Below, in pieces: positions 50,911-61,429 of a stretch of DNA of 64,000 nucleotides. The notes under the pieces are model-generated. The model saw only the letters and a list, made by a program, of their open reading frames with translations, had not been told where the DNA came from and did no database searches. Within the stretch, counting starts at the first letter, position 1; each line of letters begins with the position of its first letter. The translations under genes were made by a program, and so were the position numbers. Origin of the DNA: Flavobacteriales bacterium (GTDB taxonomy: Bacteria > Bacteroidota > Bacteroidia > Flavobacteriales_E > Vicingaceae); NCBI GenBank assembly GCA_029262875.1, contig JAJCYO010000055.1, forward strand, positions 1 to 64,000, read 5' to 3'.

Positions 50911-51515
50911 TAAATCACATGTTTTATTTCATCATAAATGCTTGAACGCTCTAAATCCTCTATTGTGTCAATATCGTTTAGTGTTTCAAGTAAAGAAAAA
51001 CCAATCCTTTTTTCTGTTAGCTCTATTAAGGTCTTTTCTAATAAATCATTGGTGCTCCAGTGCTTATTTTTAAAAACAGAATAATGTTTTTTAGTCATTC
51101 CCACTAAATAATACCCACCATCTTCTGCAGGGCCAAAAACTACCTCGTTATTATTTAATTCATCAAATCCTTTTTGAATGATTTGAGTTGAAATATCCGG
51201 CAAATCAGAACCTATTAAAATTATTTTCTGAAAACCACTTTTAAAGCCTTTTTCGAAAGAATTTTGCATTTTTTGGCCTAAATCAGCTCCTTTTTGAACG
51301 TTTTTGAGTGTTTTTGGCCATTTTTCTTCAATTATCACATCAGAAAAATAGATGGTTTTATCAGATGAGATTTGGTTGGTAACATTTTCAGTGATTTCTA
51401 CCAAGTGTTTATAAACTTGAAATGCTGCTTCTGTTCCAATGGTTTTAGCCAAGCGTGTTTTGACTTTACCAAGCTTAATGTTTTTTACAAAAACAATGAG
51501 GAGTGTTTTACTCAT
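50910..51515 (-). CDS. TIGR04282-type (arsenosugar biosynthesis) glycosyltransferase
   Basis: LLIVFVKNIKLGKVKTRLAKTIG; IILIGSDLPDISTQIIQKGFDEL; VVFGPAEDGGYYLVGM. Confidence 0.88.
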   Translation of the reverse strand: MSKTLLIVFVKNIKLGKVKTRLAKTIGTEAAFQVYKHLVEITENVTNQISSDKTIYFSDVIIEEKWPKTLKNVQKGADLGQKMQNSFEKGFKSGFQKIILIGSDLPDISTQIIQKGFDELNNNEVVFGPAEDGGYYLVGMTKKHYSVFKNKHWSTNDLLEKTLIELTEKRIGFSLLETLNDIDTIEDLERSSIYDEIKHVI

Positions 51516-52014
51516 AAACCTTCTCTCCTTTCGTTACCCACTTTCCCCATGACTTGTCATAAGCATGAATTTTTTGAGTCTCATTTCCATCATTATCATA
51601 AACAGGATATCCTTTGTTTTTCCATTCAAAAATTCCACCATGTAAATTCATTACTTTTTTAAACCCTGCTTTTTTTAATTTTTCACCAACCTTCTCGCTT
51701 CTATACCCTACCGAGCAATAAACAACAATTGTTGTTGATTTATCAACGCCTTCTGTCTTTGGCATCTTAAAATAATCATAACCAACGTGTTTCGCGCCTT
51801 TTATGTGGCTTACATCATACTCCTTTTTTTCTCGAGCATCCAAAATCAATAATGGTGTTTTGGTGTTTTCTACTTTTTTAAGATTCTCAGCAGAAATTAG
51901 AGGAATCGTTTTAGAAATAATTTCATTTTTCAGTTTTTCAAACGAATCATAGTCTTGAGCAAAAGAGCCTAAGCCTAATGCTAAAAAGAGTAATAGTAAA
52001 AACTGTTTTTTCAT
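51508..52014 (-). CDS. Exported rhodanese-like domain protein
   Basis: Signal peptide MKKQFLLLLFLALGLGSFAQ; LLILDAREKKEYDVSHIKGAKHVG; active loop CSVGYRS. Confidence 0.9.
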   Translation of the reverse strand: MKKQFLLLLFLALGLGSFAQDYDSFEKLKNEIISKTIPLISAENLKKVENTKTPLLILDAREKKEYDVSHIKGAKHVGYDYFKMPKTEGVDKSTTIVVYCSVGYRSEKVGEKLKKAGFKKVMNLHGGIFEWKNKGYPVYDNDGNETQKIHAYDKSWGKWVTKGEKVYE

Positions 52015-52024
52015 TCTTCTTGTT

Positions 52025-53053
52025 TTAAGCTATGCTCCCCTGGCAACTCGATCCCGCTCCCGCTGTACAGCCATAGCAATGTTGTCCTACAATAATGTTC
52101 CTGTTTTTTAATTGTTCATTATTGTAGTCTTTAATGTGCTGACAAGGTGAAGCAACCCCCAGCTTTAACATTTGATTAAAATCACAATCAAATAGCTTGC
52201 CATCCCAACCGACAGAAATTGTATTTCTACACATTACATTTTCAGCCGCAATTGGATTGTATGACTCAATGAGCTTGTTCATGTATTCTTCATACCTGTC
52301 AACTTTTAATAAGAAATCTAAAAAACGACTGATTGGCAAATTGGTTATGGTAAACAATCGATTAAACTCAATATCAAACAATTCCTTTAGCTCCCTTTTA
52401 TAATCTAACTCTAACGCCTTTTGTTCTGGGGGTAAAGATGCCCCTCCTGGGTTAAAAACTAACTCCAGCTCCAGCCCTGTTCCTTCTTTTCCATATCCCA
52501 ATTCGTTTAAGCGTTGCAATGCTTGAATAGACCTTTTAAAAACTCCATTCCCTCTTTGCTTATCCACATTATCCTTTGTATAACAAGGCATAGATGAAAT
52601 GACAGTTACATTATTTTCCTTATAAAACTGAGGAATATCTAAGTAGTTTTTGTAGGTAAGAATTGTCAAGTTACTTCGTACAATAACTTTTTTCCCTAAT
52701 TGAGCTAACTCCGCAACAAACCATCTAAAGTTAGGGTTCATTTCTGGCGCGCCTCCTGTTAAATCAACTGTATGGATGTTTGTATTTTTTGCCACATCCA
52801 AACATTGTTGAAGTACTTTTTTTGTCATTATCTCCGTACGATCAGGACCAGCGTCAACATGGCAATGCTCACAAACCTGATTACATAGCTTCCCTAAGTT
52901 TAGTTGAAGAATTTCTATTTCAGTAGGTTTTAAAGGAAATAGCTCAATATTGTTGAGTTTCTCAGAAAATTTTACTGCTGAAGTATTTTCTAATGTTTTT
53001 ACCTGAAATGCCGCATCAGTTAATTTGTTCTTCTGTTTTTGTAACGTCTCCAT
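52025..53053 (-). CDS. arsS: Arsenosugar biosynthesis radical SAM protein ArsS
   Basis: LNLGKLCNQVCEHCHVDAGPDRTE (CX3CX2C); VDLTGGAPEMNPNFRWFV; LELVFNPGGASLPPEQ; CMCRNTISVGWDGKLFDCDFNQML-type C-terminus with CYGCTAGAGSSCQG. Confidence 0.9.
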   Translation of the reverse strand: METLQKQKNKLTDAAFQVKTLENTSAVKFSEKLNNIELFPLKPTEIEILQLNLGKLCNQVCEHCHVDAGPDRTEIMTKKVLQQCLDVAKNTNIHTVDLTGGAPEMNPNFRWFVAELAQLGKKVIVRSNLTILTYKNYLDIPQFYKENNVTVISSMPCYTKDNVDKQRGNGVFKRSIQALQRLNELGYGKEGTGLELELVFNPGGASLPPEQKALELDYKRELKELFDIEFNRLFTITNLPISRFLDFLLKVDRYEEYMNKLIESYNPIAAENVMCRNTISVGWDGKLFDCDFNQMLKLGVASPCQHIKDYNNEQLKNRNIIVGQHCYGCTAGAGSSCQGSIA

Positions 53054-53216
53054 TAGTCTCCTGGTAATATAGAAAATGCTAAATTCTGATTTTAGTTTGT
53101 TTTATTTTGTCTTTACTCTGACTATGTTTCATCTTGTTTTTTGCCATCAATAAATACCCATATGTCTTATTGCGATAATATCGCCTTCTTTTTCTTAAAA
53201 AACCTGAATTATGTCA

Positions 53217-53251
53217 TTGATTCATTCACAACAATTTTTACATTTGTGAAT
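53217..53251 (+). promoter_or_regulatory. Candidate sdhCAB promoter with overlapping inverted repeat
   Basis: TTG (53217-53219)-N19-TACATTTG (53239-53246); inverted repeat ATTCACAA (53224-53231)/TTGTGAAT (53244-53251). Confidence 0.6.
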
Positions 53252-53281
53252 CTTTTTATTATTAAATAAACGACCGATATT

Positions 53282-53950
53282 ATGAGTAAAGGATTTTCAA
53301 AGTCTTCTGTTGGAAGGAAAGTGCTAATGGCTTTATCAGGTTTTTTCTTGATTTCTTTTTTACTGCTCCATTTTGTAATTAACTTTTTATCTGTTTTTGA
53401 TGCAGACCTCTTTAATGTAGCTTCTCATTTTATGGGAACAAACTGGATAATTCAATTCATTATGCAGCCTGTTTTACTCTTTGGTGTATTGTTCCATTTG
53501 ATTATGGGTATTTATTTAGAGCTAAAAAATAGAGCTGCAAGACCTATAAAGTACGCCATGAATAAACCAAGTGAGAATGCTTCTTGGATAAGTAGAAATA
53601 TGGTGATTACAGGGGTAATGGTTTTGCTTTTTTTAGGGTTACACTTTTATGATTTTTGGGTTCCTGAAATTGTTGACAAATTTGTTGATGGGATATGGGA
53701 TCAACCAACAAAATATTTCACGCATTTGGTTCATAAGTTTGAAGATCCTGTGAGGGTTGGGATTTATTGCTTATCGTTTGTGTTTTTGGGGTTACATTTA
53801 TTACATGGCTTTCAATCTGCTTTTCAATCTGCAGGGTTCAACCACAACAAGTACACTCCTTTAATTAAAAAACTTGGTAATTTATTCGCTATTGTTATCT
53901 CTCTGGGATTTATATTCATAGCTGTTTTTCACCATTTTAATTCTCATTAA
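53282..53950 (+). CDS. sdhC: Succinate dehydrogenase cytochrome b subunit
   Basis: [32 protein letters not shown]; conserved His-containing TM helices; next to sdhA/sdhB. Confidence 0.94.
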   Translation: MSKGFSKSSVGRKVLMALSGFFLISFLLLHFVINFLSVFDADLFNVASHFMGTNWIIQFIMQPVLLFGVLFHLIMGIYLELKNRAARPIKYAMNKPSENASWISRNMVITGVMVLLFLGLHFYDFWVPEIVDKFVDGIWDQPTKYFTHLVHKFEDPVRVGIYCLSFVFLGLHLLHGFQSAFQSAGFNHNKYTPLIKKLGNLFAIVISLGFIFIAVFHHFNSH

Positions 53951-53967
53951 TCTTTTATCCTTTAGAT

Positions 53968-55983
53968 ATGTCAACATTAGATTCAAAAATTCCAGAAGGT
54001 CCTATTAAAGATAAATGGACAAAGCATAAAAACGACATAAACGTTGTTAATCCCGCTAACAAAAGACTCATTGATGTTATTGTTGTAGGAACTGGCTTGG
54101 CTGGTGGAGCTGCTGCAGCATCCTTGGCTGAAATGGGTTACGCAGTTAAAGCTTTTGCCTATCAGGACTCCCCACGTAGGGCTCACTCTATTGCCGCACA
54201 AGGAGGAATTAATGCTGCTAAAAACTATCAAAATGACGGGGATTCTACTTATCGATTATTTTATGATACGGTAAAAGGGGGGGATTACAGGTCGAGAGAA
54301 GCAAACGTTTATCGCTTAGCTGAAGTTTCAGGAAACATTATTGATCAATGTGTTGCTCAAGGCGTTCCTTTTGCCCGTGAATATGGAGGTTTATTAGACA
54401 ACCGTTCTTTTGGGGGGGTTTTAGTTTCAAGAACTTTTTACGCCAAGGGGCAAACGGGTCAACAATTACTATTAGGTGCTTATTCAGCAATGAACCGACA
54501 AATCGGTAAAGGAAAAATAACCATGTACAATCGACATGAAATGATGGATGTGGTGATTGTTGACGGAAAAGCAAGGGGAATTATTGCGCGAAATATGATT
54601 ACAGGAGAAATTGAAAAGCATTCTGCTCATGCTGTGGTTATTGCTTCTGGTGGTTATGGAAATGTTTTCTTTTTATCAACGAATGCTATGGGTTCTAACG
54701 CAAGTGCTGCATGGAAAATTCACAAAAAAGGAGCTTTTTTCGCTAACCCATGTTACACGCAAATTCACCCAACCTGTATTCCAAGGTCTGGTGACTTTCA
54801 ATCGAAACTAACCTTAATGTCTGAGTCATTAAGAAATGATGGAAGAATATGGGTGCCAAAGAACATGGATGATGTTAAGGCAATTAGAGACGGGAAAAAG
54901 AAACCTACAGATTTAAGTGAAGAAGAAAGGGATTATTATTTGGAAAGAAGGTATCCTGCTTTTGGAAATTTAGTTCCTAGGGACGTTGCTTCTCGAGCTG
55001 CAAAAGAAAGGTGTGATGCTGGCTTTGGGGTAAATGCTACTGGAGAGGCCGTCTATTTAGATTTTAAATCTGCCATCAACAGGTATGGAAATGAAAAAGC
55101 ACACGTTTTAGGCATTCATAACCCAAGTGGTGCAAAAGTCACGGAATTAGGAGAGGCTGTTATCGAAGAAAAATATGGAAACCTTTTCCAAATGTATGAA
55201 AAGATTGTTGCTGAAAACCCATATAAAACACCAATGATGATATACCCTGCGGTACACTATACTATGGGTGGTATTTGGTGTGATTATAACTTAATGACAA
55301 CCATCCCGGGTTGCTATGCTGCTGGTGAAGCTAACTTCTCAGATCATGGCGCAAACAGATTAGGCGCTTCTGCATTAATGCAAGGATTAGCAGATGGTTA
55401 CTTTGTATTGCCTTATACTATTGGTGATTACTTAGCTGATGATATTAGAACCGGAACTATTTCTACAGATTCTTCTGAGTTTAATGACGCAGCAAAAGAA
55501 GTTGCTGACAGGTTAGAAAAGCTAATCAGCATTAAAGGAACTAAGTCGGTTGACTCTTTCCATAAGAGATTAGGAGAGGTGATGTGGAATAAGGTTGGAA
55601 TGGCTCGTAATGCTAAAGGCTTAACAGAGGCAATGGATGAGATTAAGCAAATCCGTGAAGATTTTTGGAAAGATGTTCGCATTCCTGGGGGAGTGAATGA
55701 GCTAAACCCCGAGTTGGAAAAAGCGGGAAGGGTTGCGGATTTCTTGGAGTTGGGAGAACTTTTTGCTAAAGATGCCTTACAAAGAGAAGAATCTTGTGGT
55801 GGTCATTTTAGAGAGGAATCTGTTGAGGAAGATGGTTTACAAAAAGGCGAAGCCAAAAGAAACGATAAAGATTTTACTCATGTTGCTGCATGGGAGTACA
55901 AAGGAGACCCAAGAGAAGCGGTAATGCACAAAGAAGAATTAGAATTTAACGACATAGAACTTAAACAACGTTCTTACAAGTAA
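53968..55983 (+). CDS. sdhA: Succinate dehydrogenase/fumarate reductase flavoprotein subunit
   Basis: [90 protein letters not shown]. Confidence 0.97.
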   Translation: MSTLDSKIPEGPIKDKWTKHKNDINVVNPANKRLIDVIVVGTGLAGGAAAASLAEMGYAVKAFAYQDSPRRAHSIAAQGGINAAKNYQNDGDSTYRLFYDTVKGGDYRSREANVYRLAEVSGNIIDQCVAQGVPFAREYGGLLDNRSFGGVLVSRTFYAKGQTGQQLLLGAYSAMNRQIGKGKITMYNRHEMMDVVIVDGKARGIIARNMITGEIEKHSAHAVVIASGGYGNVFFLSTNAMGSNASAAWKIHKKGAFFANPCYTQIHPTCIPRSGDFQSKLTLMSESLRNDGRIWVPKNMDDVKAIRDGKKKPTDLSEEERDYYLERRYPAFGNLVPRDVASRAAKERCDAGFGVNATGEAVYLDFKSAINRYGNEKAHVLGIHNPSGAKVTELGEAVIEEKYGNLFQMYEKIVAENPYKTPMMIYPAVHYTMGGIWCDYNLMTTIPGCYAAGEANFSDHGANRLGASALMQGLADGYFVLPYTIGDYLADDIRTGTISTDSSEFNDAAKEVADRLEKLISIKGTKSVDSFHKRLGEVMWNKVGMARNAKGLTEAMDEIKQIREDFWKDVRIPGGVNELNPELEKAGRVADFLELGELFAKDALQREESCGGHFREESVEEDGLQKGEAKRNDKDFTHVAAWEYKGDPREAVMHKEELEFNDIELKQRSYK

Positions 55984-55993
55984 TACAAAGACT

Positions 55994-56743
55994 ATGGATC
56001 TTACATTAAAAGTTTGGAGACAAAAAAATAAAGAAGACAAGGGTGGAATAGAAACATATCCTATAAAAGGAATTTCTGAACATGCTTCTTTTTTAGAAAT
56101 GCTGGATGTGTTAAACGAGCAATTGATAAGCGAGGGTAAAGAACCTGTTGCTTTTGACCACGACTGTAGAGAAGGTATTTGTGGAACGTGTTCTCTATAC
56201 ATTAATGGGGAAGCTCATGGTCCTGATAGAAAGGTAACCACCTGTCAACTGCACATGCGTATGTTTAAAGATGGTGAAACCGTATACATTGAGCCATGGA
56301 GGTCTAAATCAATGCCTGTAATTAAGGATTTAATTGTTGATAGAACTGCTTTTGAAAGAATACAACAAGCCGGTGGTTTTATTTCGGTAAACACATCAGG
56401 AAACACACAAGATGCTAATGCTCTACCAATTGCCAAGCCCATGGCTGACAAGGCAATGGATGCCGCAACATGTATTGGCTGCGGTGCGTGTGTGGCTACT
56501 TGTAAAAACTCTTCCGCCATGTTATTTGTCGCTGCAAAGGTTTCTCAATATTCTTATTTACCTCAAGGTCAGATTGAACGAAAAGAAAGGGTTCTTAATA
56601 TGGTTGAACAAATGGATAAAGAAGGTTTTGGAAATTGCACCAACACTGGGGCTTGTGAAGTTGAATGTCCAAAAGGAATTTCCTTGGAATTTATTGCTCG
56701 AATGAATAAAGAGTATCTGGGAGCATCTATTGTTTCAGAGTAA
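55994..56743 (+). CDS. sdhB: Succinate dehydrogenase/fumarate reductase iron-sulfur subunit
   Basis: [53 protein letters not shown]. Confidence 0.97.
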   Translation: MDLTLKVWRQKNKEDKGGIETYPIKGISEHASFLEMLDVLNEQLISEGKEPVAFDHDCREGICGTCSLYINGEAHGPDRKVTTCQLHMRMFKDGETVYIEPWRSKSMPVIKDLIVDRTAFERIQQAGGFISVNTSGNTQDANALPIAKPMADKAMDAATCIGCGACVATCKNSSAMLFVAAKVSQYSYLPQGQIERKERVLNMVEQMDKEGFGNCTNTGACEVECPKGISLEFIARMNKEYLGASIVSE

Positions 56744-56767
56744 AGCTAATGTTTTATATAATTAAAG

Positions 56768-56795
56768 AAAGCCTTAATTTCTCAAGGCTTTTTTT
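56768..56795 (+). terminator. Rho-independent terminator of sdhCAB
   Basis: AAAGCCTT-AATTTCTC-AAGGCTTT with following T-run. Confidence 0.88.
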
Positions 56796-56851
56796 ATTGT
56801 TTGTCTGCCTGATGACGGCATAAATTATATCATATGTTTATATTTGGCTCT

Positions 56852-57202
56852 ATGGACTTTTTAAAACCACTGTTAGTTATTTTTTCTTTCATTGTCTTTT
56901 TTGCTTGTAGCAAAGATGATGACGAAGTTACAACTACAACATGTGATGGGTCAAATCTAACCTACAACTCTGGGGTCTCAGCAATCATTAATTCTAACTG
57001 CAATGCTTCTGGTTGCCACAACAGCGGCTCCCAACATGGTGACTTCACAACTTACTCTGGGTTACAGGGGGTTACAACCAATGGTGCTTTTAACAGCCGG
57101 GTTATTGTTCTTCAGGACATGCCTCAGGGATCAGCCGTTCTAACCCAAAGTCAATTAAATAAACTCAAATGCTGGGTTGACAATGGTTTTCCCGAAAACT
57201 AA
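56852..57202 (+). CDS. Small lipoprotein with cytochrome c-like CX4CH motif
   Basis: From ATG 56852: lipobox VFFACSKDDD; INSNCNASGCHNSGSQHGDF; VIVLQDMPQGSAVL; LKCWVDNGFPEN. Upstream ATG at 56834 is an alternative start. Confidence 0.72.
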   Translation: MDFLKPLLVIFSFIVFFACSKDDDEVTTTTCDGSNLTYNSGVSAIINSNCNASGCHNSGSQHGDFTTYSGLQGVTTNGAFNSRVIVLQDMPQGSAVLTQSQLNKLKCWVDNGFPEN

Positions 57203-57219
57203 ACCCCTTATCTATTTCT

Positions 57220-57582
57220 ATGAAAACAACATTAATCCTTGGCGCGAGCCCAAATCCAGAAAGATATGCTAATAAGGCAACCTTAATGTTATCAGAAAAG
57301 GGTCATGAAGTTTTTCCGGTTGGTCTGAGAGAAGGGCTAATTGGTGAACATGAGATATTAACAAATACGCCCGTTGTTAAAAATGTTGACACGGTAACAC
57401 TTTATCTTGGGCCAAAAAATCAGCCCCAATATTATGATTACATCTTGAAACAAATTCATCCAAATCGTATTATTTTTAATCCAGGAACAGAAAACGAAGA
57501 GTTGGTAAAACTTGCTCAAGCTCAAGGAATAGAAACAGAAATAGCCTGTACTTTGGTCTTATTATCAATTGGTAATTATTAA
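57220..57582 (+). CDS. CoA-binding domain protein
   Basis: TLILGASPNPERYANKATLMLSEKGHEVFPVGLREG; RIIFNPGTENEELVKLAQAQGIE. Confidence 0.88.
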   Translation: MKTTLILGASPNPERYANKATLMLSEKGHEVFPVGLREGLIGEHEILTNTPVVKNVDTVTLYLGPKNQPQYYDYILKQIHPNRIIFNPGTENEELVKLAQAQGIETEIACTLVLLSIGNY

Positions 57583-57620
57583 TTATATTTAACCTATCAT
57601 TTAACCTAACTATTTTTACC

Positions 57621-60212
57621 ATGAAAAAAAACAACCTTTTTAAACTCCTGGGTCTGCTTCTTGTTGGCTCTTTATTTTTAGCTTCTAACACTCTTTCTGC
57701 TCAAAAGAAAAAGAAAGGGAAAAAGACTCCGGTAGCTACAGAGAAAGCAAAAAAAGATAAAGATGCCCCAAAGAAAATTTCTGAAGTCACTAAAAAATGT
57801 AAAAAAATTGATGGCTTGTTTACCCTCTATCAAGACACAACAACCGGATCTATTAAGATGGTTATTAGTGAAAAACAAATTGGTAGTGAATACATCTATT
57901 TTAGCCAGATAGCGAATGGTGTTGTAGAGGTTGGTGCTTTCAGAGGGTCTTATAGAGGTTCAAAAGTGTTTAAAATTGAAAAGTACTTTAATAAAATAGA
58001 GTTTGTTACTCAAAATACCTCGTCCTATTTTGACCCCAACAGTGCACTTTCAAAATCTTCTGGAGCAAACTTAAGCGAAGGAATTATGGCGAGCTTAAAA
58101 ATAGAAGGAATTGACAAGGAGAAAGGGCTTTACTTAATCAATGCCGACAATTTATTTTTGAAAGAAACATTCTCTCAAATTAAACCTCCAAAATACCCGA
58201 AACAATCGCCAATGGCTTTTTCTTTGGGGAATTTAAATAAAGAAAAGACAAAGGTTGGAGCTATAAGAAATTATCCCGAAAACACTGACCTGGCAATTGA
58301 GTATGTTTACTCAAAAGGAAGTGTCTTAAATGGAGGTTCAAGGGCTGTTTCTGATGGAAGAAATGTAAGCATAAAGGTTTATCATAGCTTAATTAAACTG
58401 CCTGAAAATGATTACAAAATATTAATTGATGACCCTCGTGTTGGTTATTTCACCACACAGGTAACAGACATGACATCAACAGGCTCTGTCCCTTATCGTG
58501 ATTTGGTTCATCGGTGGAATTTAAAGAAAAAAGACCCTAATGCTGCAATCTCCGAGCCTGTTGAGCCCATTGTTTGGTGGATGGAAAATTCAACACCGAA
58601 AGAATGGAGAGAGACCATAAAAAATGGTGTTTTACAATGGAATAAGGCATTTGAAAAAGCCGGTTTTAAAAACGCGATGGTAGTGAAAATGCAACCAGAT
58701 GATGCCGATTGGGATGCAGGAGACATTCGCTACAATGTATTAAGGTGGACCTCATCCCCTCGGGCTCCTTTTGGTGGGTATGGACCAAGTTTTGTAAACC
58801 CTAAAACGGGGCAAATTTTGGGTGCTGACATTATGTTAGAATATGTTCATTTTACCAATAGGGTGATGTATGATAAAATTTTTGACTTGGCAGCAAGTGT
58901 TGAAGAATTTGAGCCTCCTTTGTTTAAAAAGGACAATCAAGTAACATGCTCATCAGGGCATTTAATGCATGAAAATACCATGTTTGGAAATGCTGTTTTA
59001 GCTGTGGAAGGAGCTTCAGATTTAGAAATGAAAAGAATGAAAGAAGAGGCCATGATTGCTTTGATTATGCATGAAGTTGGTCATACGTTGGGGTTAAACC
59101 ACAACATGAAGGCAAGCCAATTATTTTCTCCTGAACAATTAGCTGATGCAGCATTCATAAAAGGAAAATGCTTAACCGGATCCGTAATGGATTATGCAGC
59201 CATTAACCTTACCAAAGACAGAAGCAAGCAAGGGCAGTATTCTGATGTTGCTGTAGGGCCTTATGATGTTTGGGCTATTCAGTTTGGGTACACCTCTTTT
59301 AAATCTGAAAAGGAAAAGAATGCATTGCTTGCCCAATCTACAAAGCCTGAATTAATTTTCGGTAATGATGCAGATGATATGCGCTCTCCTGGAAAAGCAA
59401 TTGATCCAAGAGTAATGACAGGCGATTTGTCTAATGATCAAATTACTTATTCAAACAATATTTTTGAACTGGTTAACACAATGATGAAAGATGTGAAACC
59501 AAAGTTTTCTAAAGAAGGAGAGTCTTATCAAGAGCTTAGAAGGGTGTATTATATTTTAAGCGGACAAAAAGCTCGGGCAGCAGATGTGACTTCTCGTTTT
59601 ATTGGAGGGGTATATGTTGACAGGGCTATGGTTGGTCAAAAAGGAGAAACAAAACCATATACTCCGGTTAGTTTAGAGGATCAAAAAAGAGCAATGAAAA
59701 CATTGTCAACACATGTTTTTGCTCCAAACGCTTTTGATGCTCCGAATGATTTATTCAATTATTTAGCCATGCAAAGAAGGGGTTATGGCTTTTTCAGTGG
59801 ACCAGAGGACCCAAAAATACATTACCAGGTTTTGATGTATCAAACGAGGGTTTTAGGGCATATTCTTCATGCAAATACAGTACAAAGAATTGTTGACTCT
59901 GAGTTGTATGGCAATAAATATTCTCTTTCCTCAATGATGACGGATTTAAACAATGCCATTTTTAAGGCAGATATTGCTGGTAGTGTTAATTCTTTTAGGC
60001 AAAACCTTCAGATTAGATATACCAAAAAACTGATTTCAATGGTTGTTGGCCCAAGAAGCAAAAGCTATATCTCTAATGCTCGTTCAATGGCCATATATAA
60101 CCTAAAAGAAATTCAGAAAATGGCAAGCAATGGCAGCGGAAATGTTTCCACCAAAGCACATAAGGCACACTTGAAAACATTAATTAACAACGCTTTAAAA
60201 GAAGTTAAGTAG
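57621..60212 (+). CDS. Secreted zinc-dependent metalloprotease (DUF5117/DUF4953-like)
   Basis: Signal peptide; metzincin-type motif HEVGHTLGLNHN; PFGGYGPSFVNPKTGQILGADIMLEYVHF; SVMDYAAINLT. Confidence 0.92.
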   Translation: MKKNNLFKLLGLLLVGSLFLASNTLSAQKKKKGKKTPVATEKAKKDKDAPKKISEVTKKCKKIDGLFTLYQDTTTGSIKMVISEKQIGSEYIYFSQIANGVVEVGAFRGSYRGSKVFKIEKYFNKIEFVTQNTSSYFDPNSALSKSSGANLSEGIMASLKIEGIDKEKGLYLINADNLFLKETFSQIKPPKYPKQSPMAFSLGNLNKEKTKVGAIRNYPENTDLAIEYVYSKGSVLNGGSRAVSDGRNVSIKVYHSLIKLPENDYKILIDDPRVGYFTTQVTDMTSTGSVPYRDLVHRWNLKKKDPNAAISEPVEPIVWWMENSTPKEWRETIKNGVLQWNKAFEKAGFKNAMVVKMQPDDADWDAGDIRYNVLRWTSSPRAPFGGYGPSFVNPKTGQILGADIMLEYVHFTNRVMYDKIFDLAASVEEFEPPLFKKDNQVTCSSGHLMHENTMFGNAVLAVEGASDLEMKRMKEEAMIALIMHEVGHTLGLNHNMKASQLFSPEQLADAAFIKGKCLTGSVMDYAAINLTKDRSKQGQYSDVAVGPYDVWAIQFGYTSFKSEKEKNALLAQSTKPELIFGNDADDMRSPGKAIDPRVMTGDLSNDQITYSNNIFELVNTMMKDVKPKFSKEGESYQELRRVYYILSGQKARAADVTSRFIGGVYVDRAMVGQKGETKPYTPVSLEDQKRAMKTLSTHVFAPNAFDAPNDLFNYLAMQRRGYGFFSGPEDPKIHYQVLMYQTRVLGHILHANTVQRIVDSELYGNKYSLSSMMTDLNNAIFKADIAGSVNSFRQNLQIRYTKKLISMVVGPRSKSYISNARSMAIYNLKEIQKMASNGSGNVSTKAHKAHLKTLINNALKEVK

Positions 60213-60964
60213 TGGCTAAAACCGTTTTTATTACTGGGGCAACTTCTGGGTTTGGAAAAGCTACCGCCCTGTTGTTCGCTCAAAATGGTCATGATATTAT
60301 CATTACAGGAAGAAGAAAAGAGCGCTTAGAAAGTCTTGCTAAAGAAATAAAAACCAAATACAGCACAAGTGTTTTACCGTTGTGTTTTGATGTTAGGAAT
60401 AACGATGCTGTGGTCTCTGCCATTCATAGCCTTCCCAATAAGCACGTTGATATTTTAGTCAACAACGCAGGTCTGGCAAGTGGGTTAAACAAAATTCAAA
60501 ATGGCTCCTTGGATGATTGGGAAAAAATGATAGACACAAACATTAAGGGGTTGCTTCATGTTTCTAAAGCGATTATGCCCTTAATGATTGACAATCAAAA
60601 GGGACATATTATTAACATTGGATCTACAGCAGGAAAAGAAGTTTACCAAAATGGAAATGTTTACTGTGCAACCAAACATGCTGTTGATGCCATCTCTAAA
60701 TCCATGCGAATAGATTTATTAGAGCACGGCATAAAAGTGTCTCAGATCTGTCCTGGAGCAGCAGAAACTGAGTTTTCTGAGGTTCGTTTACATGGAGATG
60801 TTGAAAAAGCAAAAAAAGTTTATACTGGTTATGAGCCAATGTCTGCTGGAGATATTGCTTCAATAATTTATTACATAAGTTCACTTCCTGAGAACCTTTG
60901 CATAAATGACTTAGTTGTAACCTCTTTAGCCCAAGCTAATAGCCTTTATATTAACCGAAAATAA
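60212..60964 (+). CDS. Short-chain dehydrogenase/reductase (GTG start)
   Basis: KTVFITGATSGFGKATALLFAQNGHDIIITGRR; VDILVNNAGLASG; YCATKHAVDAISKSMR; stop/start overlap by 1 nt. Confidence 0.94.
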   Translation: MAKTVFITGATSGFGKATALLFAQNGHDIIITGRRKERLESLAKEIKTKYSTSVLPLCFDVRNNDAVVSAIHSLPNKHVDILVNNAGLASGLNKIQNGSLDDWEKMIDTNIKGLLHVSKAIMPLMIDNQKGHIINIGSTAGKEVYQNGNVYCATKHAVDAISKSMRIDLLEHGIKVSQICPGAAETEFSEVRLHGDVEKAKKVYTGYEPMSAGDIASIIYYISSLPENLCINDLVVTSLAQANSLYINRK

Positions 60965-60970
60965 CCTGTC

Positions 60971-61429
60971 ATGAATAAATTGTTTATTGTTTTAATTCCT
61001 TTACTGTTTGCTGTAGCGAGTTCGTCAGCTCAAAAAATGGATAATAAAAAGTTAGAAAAAATATTAAATGTTGTTTCCGATAGTACCCAAGGAGAGCTTG
61101 GTTATTGGCAATTTAAATATTTTGACCGCTATTTTTTATTAATAACTGATGAGAAAAATAATAGAATGAGAATTGTCTCTCCGATTGTGGAAGAAGAAAA
61201 ATTAGATGAAGAATACTATAAAAAATGCTTAGAAGCTAATTACCACACCGCTTTAGATGTAAAGTATGCTCTATCGGATGGTTTGCTTTGGTCTGTTTTT
61301 ATTCACCCTCTAAAAGAACTTTCAGAAAGCCAGGTTAAAGATGCGATCGCTCAGGTATATTCTGCTGCTGCAACGTTTGGTTACTCCTATACAAGCACAG
61401 AGCTTGTTTTTGGAAAATCATCAAACTAA
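60971..61429 (+). CDS. Hypothetical secreted protein (YbjN/T3S-chaperone-like fold possible)
   Basis: Signal peptide MNKLFIVLIPLLFAVASSSAQ; intact 152-aa ORF. Confidence 0.65.
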   Translation: MNKLFIVLIPLLFAVASSSAQKMDNKKLEKILNVVSDSTQGELGYWQFKYFDRYFLLITDEKNNRMRIVSPIVEEEKLDEEYYKKCLEANYHTALDVKYALSDGLLWSVFIHPLKELSESQVKDAIAQVYSAAATFGYSYTSTELVFGKSSN

